This document shows positions 11,038 through 20,282 of a stretch of DNA of 64,000 nucleotides, piece after piece; the first letter of the stretch is position 1, and each line of letters begins with the position of its first letter. Origin of the DNA: Prorocentrum cordatum (taxonomy: Eukaryota; Sar; Dinophyceae; Prorocentrales; Prorocentraceae); the NCBI GenBank assembly GCA_963575745.1, contig CAUYUJ010020281.1, positions 800,027-864,026 of the forward strand, in the 5' to 3' direction. The notes under the pieces were generated by a model. That model ran no database searches, had not been told where the DNA came from, and worked only from the letters and a program-made list of their open reading frames with translations. The translations under genes were made by a program, and so were the position numbers.

Positions 11038-12085
11038 TCACGTCATCACCTCCGTATAACGGCATTGCGCAGGGGTTGGGTACGTCGCCAGGGTAATTTT
11101 CAATCGAGTCCACCTTCTCATCCTCGGCTGGCTCTCGCACTCGTGCCGCATGTGGCCGCGTGATGCATGGTTCGCTTGGCGCCGTGGGCAGTCGGCGTTC
11201 TCCTGGTAGCCATGTTGTGACCTGACCAGAGGGGCCGTCGGCGCTCCAGACCATCGAGCATGAACTGCCCCCCGGTGCTTTACTCTTATCGGTGGGATAC
11301 CTTTGCGCATCGCCCTGTGCCAAGTATACTCGGAGCCCGCCGCCTCAGGAGCATGATCTGTTATGCGGCTGTGCTGCCATTGCCGCATCCCTTCCATCGC
11401 CCATGATCGAAACTCCTTCGGCGGTGTCGTCAGCAGCGAATTCATTTCACCGCCTCTAGCCTTGAACTGCGTGGGGCCCACCAGTTCCCAGTCGATCGTA
11501 CCCAGCGAAAGCATAAGCGCTGCCATCGGCCCAATGGACAGCGCCCAACTCGGATCTCGCTTAGCCTCTCCTTCGCCGCCGACCCTGCATGCCAAACATT
11601 GAACACCAGGTATCCCCGACCTTCCCAGTGCGAAGCCGCCTATCTTTCCGCCAGGTCAGCTGTCGCGTCGTGCATGGGGTCCACGAGCTCCTGCTTCTGC
11701 GTCGCCACGTAGCAAGTGGGTGATGTGCCTTTCTGCAAACCTCGTCAGCCGAATTAGCGTCGAAACGGAGATCCCCGATACACTGCCACCGTGACCAGTT
11801 GCCTTGGCGCCGATGCCCTGCCTCAGCGCCTTCAGCTTGGGCTCCCGATCTGCCGTTCTACGTAGGCTTCGTTTCTCGATGATGCGCTTCGCCCTGAAAC
11901 TGTATAGCTCGTGGCTCAAGTTCCTTGCGTGTTGTTTGGCCCCCATCTCCAGGCGCATGAATTTTCTCCAGTGCCTTCTGGGCCACCATCGACGTGGCCA
12001 CGAAGTGGGATTTCTTGGGTTGCACGAGCATGCCCAGCTCCTGCGTTTTTTTGCACAGGTAGACCGTCGCGCTTCACAGCTCCCC
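11038..12085 (-). pseudogene. Non-LTR (LINE) reverse transcriptase C-terminal relic
   Basis: Three minus-strand segments follow in the order expected of the region after the polymerase centre of a non-LTR reverse transcriptase. The first (about 12050-11960) reads ELGMLVQPKKSHFVATS, the thumb-proximal 'LG(L)...KS.FVAS' pattern. The second (about 11958-11660) reads KRIIEKRSLRRTADREPK and KLKALRQGIGAKATG, then a connection-like ISVSTLIRLTRFAERHI. The third (about 11595-11038) reads GPMAALMLSLGTIDWELVG and MRQWQHSRITDH, a Trp-rich tail that I recall from dinoflagellate LINE proteins. Two frame shifts and a TGA near 12075 break it. The YxDD box should lie upstream, where a GA-rich tract now begins, so the 5' part is missing. 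Homology is inferred from motif order, not from a search. Confidence 0.6.
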
Positions 12086-12099
12086 AGCTTTCGCCTAGG

Positions 12100-12330
12100 T
12101 GCACGGAAGGGGGGGAGGAGGGAGGGGAGAGGGGGGCCGAGGGAGGGGGGAAAAAAGGGGAGGGATGGGGAAGAAGGGATGAGGCAGGGAGGCGGGGAGA
12201 AAAAAGCGGGGCCGCCGTGGGGCGGACAGGGGGGGAGGAGGAGTGGGCAGAGGAGGCGCCCACGAGGAGGCCCAGGGGGGATGTGTGGGTGGGAGAGGGG
12301 CTAAGCCGGGTCGGCGCGGTCGTCGTTTCC
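12100..12330 (+). repeat. GGGA/GAGG-rich tract
   Basis: The plus strand is almost all purine (ggggagg, gaggga words) with only isolated pyrimidines. It truncates the reverse transcriptase relic to its left. Confidence 0.8.
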
Positions 12331-12334
12331 CTCC

Positions 12335-12690
12335 TCACCCCCCTCCTTGTTGCCCTTTTCTCGTCATCCCCGGACCTCCATCCAAGAAGGGACAATTCAT
12401 CATTGTCGTCGTCCTCCTCCTCCCCCACATGGCTCCTCTCCCCCCGCCATCCTCGCTCCTCCCTCCGTCCGTCGCTCCATCTCGCCATCTCTCCCTTCCT
12501 CCCTACCTCCTCCGTTCGATCCATCTCCACCCCTCCCCTCCACTCCCTCCCTCCCTCTCCCGTTCTGCTCCCCGCGCTCGGTCGCCCCTCCTCCTCCTCC
12601 TCCTCCTCCTCCTCCTCTTCCTCCTCTTCTTCCTCCTCTTCCTCCTCTTCCTCCTCTTCCTCCCCCTCCTCCTCCTCCTGCTGCGAAGAC
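12335..12690 (+). repeat. CTC/TCC polypyrimidine tract
   Basis: A long run of CCT, TCC and CTC words is almost pure at 12580-12680 (tcctcctcttcctcc). Purine-rich DNA immediately before it and pyrimidine-rich DNA after it form an imperfect inverted arrangement. Confidence 0.85.
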
Positions 12691-12699
12691 GCCCTCAAC

Positions 12700-13070
12700 C
12701 CTCCACACAGGCTGGGCAGGGACGCCGAGGCCATGGGGCCCTGGGGCGTCTGCACAACGTCCTCCCAGAAGTGAAGCGGACAGAGGCGGAGCTGAGAGGC
12801 GAGAACAGGCGCATGAGTCGGGGAGCGCGAGTTTGCTTTCGCCTGGCTGAAGGCCTTCGTAAGCACATGATCGTCCTTGTCGTCGTCACTCGTCTGCTCT
12901 TCCTCCTGTTGCGCGTCGCCCCTTTCCATATCTTCCTTCGTCTCCTCGTCCGTACAGCCCTCGCCAGGCTGCGAAAGCCCTTCGGGAGGCCCAGAACTGA
13001 TTTAACATAATTGACGCAACGCTCGCTTGGGATCTCGAGCGCATCCGACTTTACGATTACATCATCCAAA
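12700..13070 (-). other. Coding-like acidic fragment, unknown
   Basis: The minus strand reads VKSDALEIPSERCVNYVKSV (about 13055-12995). After a frame change it reads EEEQTSDDDKDDHVLTKAFS (about 12905-12845), then PLHFWEDVVQTPQGPMA. The acidic stretch resembles a nuclear or linker region. No domain is recognised, and the plus strand is open here too. Confidence 0.3.
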
Positions 13071-13340
13071 TCAGACCAGGCACCTCCCAGACATTAACAA
13101 CCGCTTGAACAATATTGTCGCGATGCTTCCTTGGGATCTCGAAGTCATTGTTGTGGGTATCCGACGCCGCGACCGTGCGATTGTATAATCTAATTCACGG
13201 CATGCGCGGTCCGGGAAATCAAGAAGCGCTTGAGCAAGGTTAACACGATGCTCAAATGGGACCTGGAGCGCATAGTCATGCCTACTGGGCGCCACGACGG
13301 GGCGAGTGCATCACTAGATGAAGCTGTATACCACAAGCCC
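13000..13340 (+). repeat. Three diverged tandem copies, about 103-126 bp
   Basis: The phrases gctcgcttgggatctcgag (13021), gcttccttgggatctcgaag (13124) and gctcaaatgggacctggag (13250) head similar units, each preceded by a cttgaa/cttgagcaa and taacacgatg-type phrase. Confidence 0.55.
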
Positions 13341-13389
13341 CTGGCGAACATAGACAAAATGCAAGCGGGGGGGTTCTATCGCGATGCTG

Positions 13390-13560
13390 AAAATCCGCCG
13401 GCCCCCTTGCGGCGCGATCAGGCTGCGAGGATGAGGGTTGCAGTGCCCTGCGCCAGTTCCAGTTTACAGTCTCTAATGTTGCAATCTTGCTTTCTGCTTC
13501 CTGCTGTGAATTGTTACTGTCCGCGCGAGGGGGTGGAGCTGAAAAGTGCCCTGGTTACCC
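13390..13560 (+). repeat. Module A, copy 1 (flank of 42-bp array)
   Basis: It reads aatccgccggcccccttg, then ggctgcgaggatgagg, then gcgccagttccagtttac, then ttctgcttcctgctgtg, then tgtccgcgcgaggggg. The same succession occurs at 15048-15215, diverged but collinear. Confidence 0.75.
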
Positions 13561-13619
13561 TCCCCCAAGAGGGTTCTGAGAATTTCTGGGGGACACTGAA
13601 TCATGTAAAAAATGCATGA

Positions 13620-14190
13620 GATTCGCGCCTCCGAGGCCACGATCCTTCGTAAATTTCACCGCATTCGTGCTCCCGGGGCCACGATCCGTCGAAAACTAAA
13701 CGAATTCGCGCTTCCGACGACTCTCGTAAATTACGCCACACCGCGTCCCCGAGGCCATACACCGTCGTAAAGTATGCAATGTTCGCGTCCCTGGGGCCAT
13801 CACCCCTCTTAAATTATGCAATGCTTGCGCCCCCCGAAGCCATAAGGCATCATAATGTATGCGATAGTTGCGCCCCCGAGGCCATAAACCCGTACAACTT
13901 TAGCAATATTCGCTTCCCCGAGGCCATATACCTTTGTAAATTACACAATGGTTGCGTTCCCGAGGCAATCAACCTTAGAAACTTACGCGATGTTCGCGTT
14001 CCCGAAACGTTAAACCATGGTAAAGCATACAAGATTCGAGTCCCCGAGGCCATACACCCTTGAACTTGCACCATATTCGCGTCCCCGAGGCCACATACCG
14101 TCCGTAAATTAAATAATGCTTGCGTTCCCGAGGCCAGGATTCCTGGTAAATTATGGCGCACTCGCGCCCCCGAGGCCTCGGTCCCTTACA
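13620..14190 (+). repeat. 42-bp tandem array, about 13 copies
   Basis: The unit is approximately gcgtccccgaggccatacacc followed by ttgtaaattatgcaatgttc. The gagg(cc) anchor falls at 13879, 13920, 13962 and 14004, giving a 41-42 base step. Copies are strongly diverged at some positions, but cgaggcc and gtaaatta words are kept. Confidence 0.85.
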
Positions 14191-14384
14191 ACAGACGCCG
14201 AGAAGCCCGAAAACCGCCCCAGCCGTGCGATTTTGCCCACTCTAGCCTCGAGCAGCCCCCAGTCTTTCCGAGAGGGCCTCCAATGCACAGCATGCGGGGG
14301 CAAGTCCAAAGAGCAACACCGAATTCGACAGGATCATCTGAGTCTACATCTCTCTTGCGGATGACTTATCGTCCTCGCATGAGG

Positions 14385-14500
14385 TTGCGACACTGCTTCA
14401 AGCCGGCGCTCAGACCTCACGACGTAGCTCCTGCATGATCCATGATCTGGGAGGGGACCGGCTGCAGGGGGCGAAGCTCTGACGGATATAAAACGTGACG
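14385..14500 (+). repeat. Module B, copy 1 (downstream flank of 42-bp array)
   Basis: It reads cgacactgcttcaagccggc, cagacctcacgacgtagct, gcatgatccatgatctggg and tgacggatataaaacgtgac. The collinear counterpart is at 15897-16020. Confidence 0.65.
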
Positions 14501-15045
14501 AATGAATTCGACCGCCAGCCGTCGACCCTGGACAGTGCAGACGGGTCCTCTGACGGGCCTTGGGCCACCGCTGGTGCTCAGGTCCTGCTTGCGCACGCGC
14601 TGAGGCAATGCTTCAACACCTTTTGGCGCGCACGTCGTCAGCAATCAGTCTGGCTCAGAAGTGCCCCGCAAGGGGCCAAAAGTTAGCCAGACACTGACAA
14701 AACGCTGCATTCACCAGGGCGGTGGGAATGGCCGATTTTGGGCCGATGCTCCCCTCCCCGAGCCCATCCCCCCCCCCGTCGTTGACCCTGGCCTGGTCGT
14801 CTTGCTTGTCCTGCATAGATCGGAGCGTGTCCGCGCTAAATGGGGCCTTCCCTGTGGTGCGCCGGATCAGCCCACCGTGGCCCGAGGCACGTGCGCGGCC
14901 GAGAAAAAGCGGCCATGGGACGTGTCGAAGAAGAAGAAGAAGAAGAAGAAGAAGAAGAAGAAGAAGAAGAAAAACAAAAGGGGCCCTCAAGCCTGTGATA
15001 CTGCATGGCCCTGGCCATGATATCCACACATATAGAGGTCAACAA
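14501..15045. other. No gene seen; contains an (AAG)n run
   Basis: A pure gaagaagaag run occupies about 14926-14972. The rest shows no array, and no open frame has a recognisable product. Confidence 0.6.
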
Positions 15046-15047
15046 AT

Positions 15048-15215
15048 CCCCCCCATAATCCGCTGGCCCCCTTGTGGGGCCACCAGGCTGTAGGCCGAAG
15101 GTTCGCAGTTTCCTGTGCCAGTTGCAGCTTCCAGCTTCCACTGTTACAGTTCTGCTTCTTGCTGCTTACTGTTCCTTGATGTTGACCGCACGAGGGGGGG
15201 AGGCCCAAAACGGGC
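15048..15215 (+). repeat. Module A, copy 2 (flank of 73-bp array)
   Basis: It reads aatccgctggcccccttg, then ccaggctgtaggccgaagg, then tgtgccagttgcagcttcc, then ttctgcttcttgctgcttac, then tgaccgcacgaggggg. It is collinear with 13390-13560. Confidence 0.75.
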
Positions 15216-15268
15216 TTTTACTACGCCCTGAGCGTGTTGTCTGAATTGCTGGGGTGGGAAAACATTGT

Positions 15269-15890
15269 CACCCCTCACGCAGATCGGCGGGGTCAGGGTC
15301 CAAAAACAAATGAGATTTGCCACATTTCTGACATTCGGTGGCACCCCCTCACGCAGATCGGCGGGGTGAGGGTCCAAAACACATAGGATTTGCCACATTT
15401 CTAAAATTCAGTGGCACCCCTCACGCACATCGGCAGGGTCAGGGTCCAAAAACATAAAAGATTTGTCACATTTCTGAAATTCGGTTGCACCCCTCACGCA
15501 GATCGGCGGGGTCAGGGTGCAAAAACACTAAGGACTTGCCACATTTTTCAAATTCGGCGGCACCCCTCACGCAGATCGGCAGGGTCAGGGTCTAAAAATA
15601 AAGGATTTGCTACATTTCTGAAAATCGGTGGCACCCGTGACGCAGATCCGTAAGGTCAGGGTCGAAAAACATAAAGGATTTGCCACATTTCTAAAATCCG
15701 GCGGCACCCCTCACGCAGATCGGCAGGGTCAGGGTGCAAAAACACAAAGGATTTGCTACATGTCTGAAATTCGGCGGCACCCCTGACGCACATCGGCAGG
15801 GTCAAGGTCCAAAAACACAGAGGATTTGTTACATTTCTGAAATTCGGTGTCACCCGTGACGCAGATCCGTAAGGTCAGGGTCGAAAAACA
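15269..15890 (+). repeat. 73-bp tandem array, about 8.5 copies
   Basis: The start word cacccctcacgcagatcggc recurs at 15269, 15342, 15415, 15488, 15561, 15632, 15705, 15778 and 15851. Every step is 73 except one of 71. The unit continues with agggtcagggtccaaaaaca, then aaggatttgccacatttctg, then aaattcggcgg. It is unrelated in sequence to the 42-bp array. Confidence 0.96.
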
Positions 15891-15896
15891 AACAGG

Positions 15897-16000
15897 TCCC
15901 GACACTGCTTCACGGCGGCGCCCAAACCTCATGATTTAGCTTTTGCATCTCTCACTATCCGAGACCAGGGGGCCGGCGGCATGGGGCGACGCCCTTACGG
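15897..16000 (+). repeat. Module B, copy 2 (downstream flank of 73-bp array)
   Basis: It reads cgacactgcttcacggcgg, caaacctcatgatttagct, ttgcatctctcactatccg and cccttacggataa, in the same order as 14385-14500. It leads directly into the 122-bp element. Confidence 0.65.
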
Positions 16001-16002
16001 AT

Positions 16003-16124
16003 AACCACCCTGACACGCGAAGTCGCTTAGTAAATGCGCCCAGAAGAGGAATCGAACAGGGCAAAGCTGTTTAGTAAACGCCTAAAGCCGTTTAGTAAAC
16101 GCCAATTGTCCGGTCCGGGTGGTT
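16003..16124 (+). mobile_element. 122-bp inverted-repeat element, copy 1
   Basis: The ends are aaccaccctgac and, reverse-complemented, aaccacccggac (11 of 12 matching). Inside are three copies of the 11-base palindrome gtttagtaaac or a variant (cttagtaaatg first, then two exact). The second copy at 49139-49260 has exactly the same length and I count about 16 differences. No convincing target-site duplication is seen at this copy. It is too short to encode anything, so it would be a non-autonomous element or a conserved structured repeat. Confidence 0.7.
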
Positions 16125-16254
16125 TCTCCTCCCTTGAACACAACCACACAAGCGCACACACGAACACTTATTGGCAGCACGTCCACGATGGTAGCGGCGC
16201 GGCGGAACAAAGGTCGGGCGAAGAGACGCGCTCGGCTGGCCCAGATCACGCGGC

Positions 16255-16815
16255 GTGGGGTCTGACGCACAATGCGCACAAACAACACACACAGACACAC
16301 ACACACATACACACACACACACGCAGAAACGCTCTGCCACACACACACACACACACACACAAATCGCAAAACACATATACATGCACACCAGCACGCGCAA
16401 ACGCAAACACAACACGCACAAACATGCACACGCACACGCACACGCAAATGCACACGGCCGCATACACACAAACACAACAAAACACTCACACAATACACGG
16501 GCACACACACATACAAATAAACACAACACACAACACACAACACGTACACAGGAAACACACACACACACACATCACACTCAAACGCACACACACACACACA
16601 CGCACACACACACGCACACACACACACGCACACAAACATACACACATACACCCACAAACACGTACACACACACGCACACACACACACACGCACGCACGCA
16701 CGCACGCACACACAAACTCACACACACATATACACACACTACACGCACATGCACACGCACAACACGCGCACATGACATACAACACGCGCGCACCAACGCA
16801 CAAACGCACATGCGC
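16255..16815 (+). repeat. (CA)n-rich tract
   Basis: Nearly continuous cacaca with interspersed cgca, caaa and cata words. Purine/pyrimidine alternation is long (for example 16580-16720), a Z-DNA-prone composition. The open frames rich in His/Thr (plus) and Cys/Val (minus) are artefacts. Confidence 0.95.
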
Positions 16816-16829
16816 ACTTTCGGTCGTCT

Positions 16830-17445
16830 GCGAGCGGGCGCAACGCCGTGCCGCTCACGGAATTGCCGGCGGGCAAGGCGGGCAGCAGCTGGGCCGGGGT
16901 GCTGGGAAAAGGGGTCGCAAGGCGCGGGCGCGCGGCGGGGCTTCCGGGCGGGGGGGCAGCGGCGGCGGCCGCGGGCAAAAGGGGGGCGCCGAAGCAGGGA
17001 ACGCGTCTGCGCGGGCGGTCGGGCGGCGGGGGCCGCGCACAAAAGGGCGGGCGCAGACTGGGGGAGCCGGCGCCGCGAGGGAAGCGCTGACGCGGCGGGC
17101 GGCAAGATGGGCGCCGCGACCGAGAGGGGCGGCGGGGGGGGCGCCGGCAGACGCGCCCCGCGGGGCCAATGCGACCGCCGCAGGGGGCCCAGCCTGCGGG
17201 TCGAACTAGGGCGGCAAAGAAGAGGGGGGGGCCCCCGGCGCGCAGGTGGGAAACGCCGGCGGGGCGGAAGCTGACAGGAGACCGCGATTGGCGGGGCGCT
17301 GGGCGCGGTGAGAAGAGCCGTGGGGGGCCGCCGTGCGTGCCCTTAGTGCCGCTGCGAAAACTGCGCAGCGGCGTGGAAAAGGGAAAAGCGGGGGGGGGGG
17401 GGGGCGCGCCTCCCGCTCCCGCGCCTGCGGTGACGCCGCCAATGG
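16830..17445. other. Very GC-rich spacer, no gene assigned
   Basis: Dense gcgcgggcg and gggcgg words and several G runs, including about 17390-17404. All six frames are open for long distances, which removes any value from open-frame length. No family is recognised. Confidence 0.4.
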
Positions 17446-17447
17446 AA

Positions 17448-18930
17448 CTAATCGGCCGACCGTTTCGGGGGCCCCGGGGCGCGCGGCGCGCCGCGCCCGC
17501 AGCGCCGCCCGCCAGTTGGTCTCCGCCGCCAGTGATCGGTTGGCCTGCCAGCCCTTGCAATGCCTTTCCTCGCTGCCGCGGCGGCAAGCGACCTAACCTG
17601 GCCCCTGGGGCCCCGGGCGCGGCCGCCGAACAACGACGGAACCGCGGCCGCCAGCGCGGGCGGGGCGGCTGCTGGCCGGGCGGCGGCGGCCGCGCCGTCA
17701 GCGGCCACAGATTGCGCGGCGCGGTCCAGCGGGGCCTCCTGCTGGAGCCGCGCGGCGCGCGGATGGCATTGGGCGCCGTGGGCCTCGGCGGCCGGCCCCG
17801 CCGCGCAGTCCGCTTCTGCGTTGCCCGCGCGGCCCTCCTCGGATATCCGGCGCGCGCGCGCCTGGTCGGCGTCGAGGCGCACCTTGGCCTGGCGGGCGCG
17901 CGGCGCCCCGTTGCGGCAGCGCGGGGTCATGGCTTCCCAAAAGTCTGCGCGCGCCCAAACAGCCAGGCCGGCGCCGCCCTGGAGCGCGGCGACCCCGCGG
18001 CGCGCTGACCCATCAGGAGTCCGCGGCCGCCTCTACGCGGCCGCCCGCCAAAGCGCCTTTGCGCGCGCCGACAATTCTGCGCGCGGGGCGCTTTGCGGGT
18101 GCGCGCCCCGTCCACGGCGGCCCATGCGGCCCCCTGGGCAGCCCTGCGGGTGGGCGCCCGAGCCAGCTCTGGCGATGAGGGGTCACCCGAGCGCGCGCGG
18201 GGGCCGCCCGGCCAGGCGAGCGGCCCGCGCCAATGGATGCTGCGCCTCCTCCGCGAGGATCGCCGAGAGAGGGCTCCGGCGCAAGACGCTGGCGCGCGCT
18301 GCCTCGGGGGCCGGGCAAGCGCGGGCGGCCTCGGTGAAACCCTCTGGCAACAACGCCGCTCGTCGCTCGGGCTCCCAGCGCCGACAGATCCACGCGCGGT
18401 GCTCGAGGTCCTCCGCGGGCGCGCCGCCGCGCGCGCGCGCTTCGGGCCGCCGCCGCCTCGCAGCAACTACCTCAGTGATCGCGTTGCCTGCGAGCACCGC
18501 CCGCGGCGCCCCCTCGGCGTCTGCCGCCGGCAGGCCGCTGGTCAGGGGCCGCCTCGTCGACGCTACTGTCGACGCCGCGGAAGTCAGCGCGCCTGCCGGC
18601 GAGCCGCCAGGCTTCGCGCTGGGACTGGGTCTCCAGCGGCACCGCTCGCGCGCCCTGCAGGGGCTGCTGGGCGAGGCGCCGAACCCCGGGCGCGGCCGGC
18701 GTTCCAGTCCAGCGCTCGATGTTGGACCCGAGCTGCAACTCTGTCAAGCGCCAGGGCGCGGCCGCGACCGGCCTGGCGCCGCGCCCCTGCCCCGCGGCCA
18801 AAGCCCCGGCGCTCTGCCTCCACTGCTCGACGAGATGCCGGCCGCGCAGAACGGCGCAGCGGCCGCGCGCGCATGCGAGCGCGCGCGCGCGAAACCGCGC
18901 GCGGACACGCTCGCGCGCGCGCATCACGCA
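17448..18930 (-). pseudogene. Minus-strand coding-like region, charged/Ala-rich, several frames
   Basis: From 18890 downward the minus strand reads GRHLVEQWRQSAGALAAGQ, LTELQLGSNIERWTGTPA and LETQSQREAWRLAGRRADFR. Near 18490 the better frame changes to VLAGNAITEVVAARRRRPEA and DLEHRAWICRRWEPERRAAL. Around 17920-17850 it reads RQAKVRLDADQARARRISEE. The Gln/Arg/Glu/Ala bias suggests helical or coiled-coil segments. Such segments occur in the N-terminal part of dinoflagellate LINE polyproteins that I recall, but there is no catalytic motif here. The plus strand also has a 515-codon open frame, less natural in composition and running into CA repeats. Confidence 0.35.
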
Positions 18931-18944
18931 GCACGCAGCTTACA

Positions 18945-19115
18945 ACACAGAGAACATACCGCAAATGACACAACACACAACACGCAACATACACATTCCA
19001 CAACACAAACATACACGCACCACGAGACACACGCGCAAGCACGCACATATACACGCGCACGCACACAGGCACAAGCACGCACGCACGCGCACGCACTGTT
19101 GACGTAGCTCGCGCG
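18945..19115 (+). repeat. CA/ACAC-rich tract, first block
   Basis: Irregular acacaac, cacgca and cgcacg words, forming the start of a long CA-rich zone interrupted at 19115-19365. Confidence 0.85.
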
Positions 19116-19364
19116 CGCGCGCGCCTCCGCGCGCACTTTCTGACGTCGCTTCCTTTCGCGCGGCAAGATGGCGTACGCAGACGGAGAAAAAAACGACGCG
19201 CGCCCGTCTGCGCGGGCCCACTTTCGCGCGTGCGCACACCCCCTCCTACGCGCGCGCGTGTGCACAGACGCGCACGCGCACGCACTCTTTCTGGAGTCGC
19301 GGACCTGCTTGCGGAAGGTCGGACAACAGCGAAGCGCTCGCCTGCGCCGGCCTGCATTCACACG

Positions 19365-19578
19365 CGAGCACACGCACGCACGCACACGCGCGCACGCGCA
19401 CGCACGCACGCACGCGCGCGCAAGCACGCACGCACGCGCGCACGCACGCACGCGCGCACGCCCGCATGAACGCACGCACGCACGCACGCGGGCACGCACG
19501 CACGCACGCAGGCACGCACGCACGAACGTATGCACGCACGCACGTTTGTACGCACGCACTCACGCACGCATACACACA

Positions 19579-19622
<44 letters not shown>

Positions 19623-19850
19623 CACGCACACGCACACAAACACACATTTTCACACGCGCAAGCACACGCGCACGCACGCACGCACACACGCAAACACGGA
19701 CAGACACACATAGACACACACACACACACACGCACGCACGCACGCACGCACGCACGCACACACACACAACACACACAACACACACAACACACACAACACA
19801 CACAACACACACAACACACACAACACACACAACACACACACACACATCGG
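19365..19850 (+). repeat. CGCA tetranucleotide array passing into a 9-bp ACACACAAC array
   Basis: From 19375 to 19760 the sequence is dominated by cgcacgca units with CA interruptions; 19580-19620 is uninterrupted cgca. From about 19765 to 19840 it becomes a regular 9-base repeat (acacacaac). Strict purine/pyrimidine alternation over hundreds of bases makes this a strong Z-DNA candidate. Confidence 0.95.
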
Positions 19851-19864
19851 TAGCCGTATTGGCG

Positions 19865-20282
19865 TGGGGCCATGGCATCCTCGCGTCGGGTGCCAGTCTC
19901 AACGAGGCGCTCTGAGCACCAATGGAGGTGCTTGGCAGAGCGAAATCCAATTTGTGTGATTGCTTTGCTCATGGCCTGCGCGGCCGCCGTCTCTCTGCGT
20001 TTTCCTGAAAGCGTCGCGCTCCAGGGTGGGGCCTCGCGGCTGGGGTCACGGCTAACAGCGCGGGACAAAGCAAGGGCGGCGCGGTGCTGGATGCGGCGGC
20101 GGACTCGGCGGCGGCAGTGGATCCGCGCCAGGCCGCCGCGAAGAGCGGCGCGCCAAATGGCGGTGCCAGTTCTGCGTGGGCCCCAGGCCTGGCGGGAAGA
20201 CCACGTCAACTTCGCGCGCCAGCAACAGCGCCGCAGCTGCGGCCAGTCCGAATAGGTCGTCTTCCTGCGCAAGGATCCTAGC
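19865..20282. other. Ambiguous coding-like DNA
   Basis: The plus strand reads VLDAAADSAAAVDPRQAAAK (about 20080-20140). The minus strand reads QIGFRSAKHLHWCSERLVE (about 19960-19900). Neither leads to a recognised domain. Confidence 0.25.

Noticed and set aside
9008-15890. CRISPR-like direct repeats (42, 73 and 101 bp arrays)
   Set aside because: Units are contiguous with no unique spacers, lengths are satellite-like, there are no cas genes, and the sequence context is eukaryotic.
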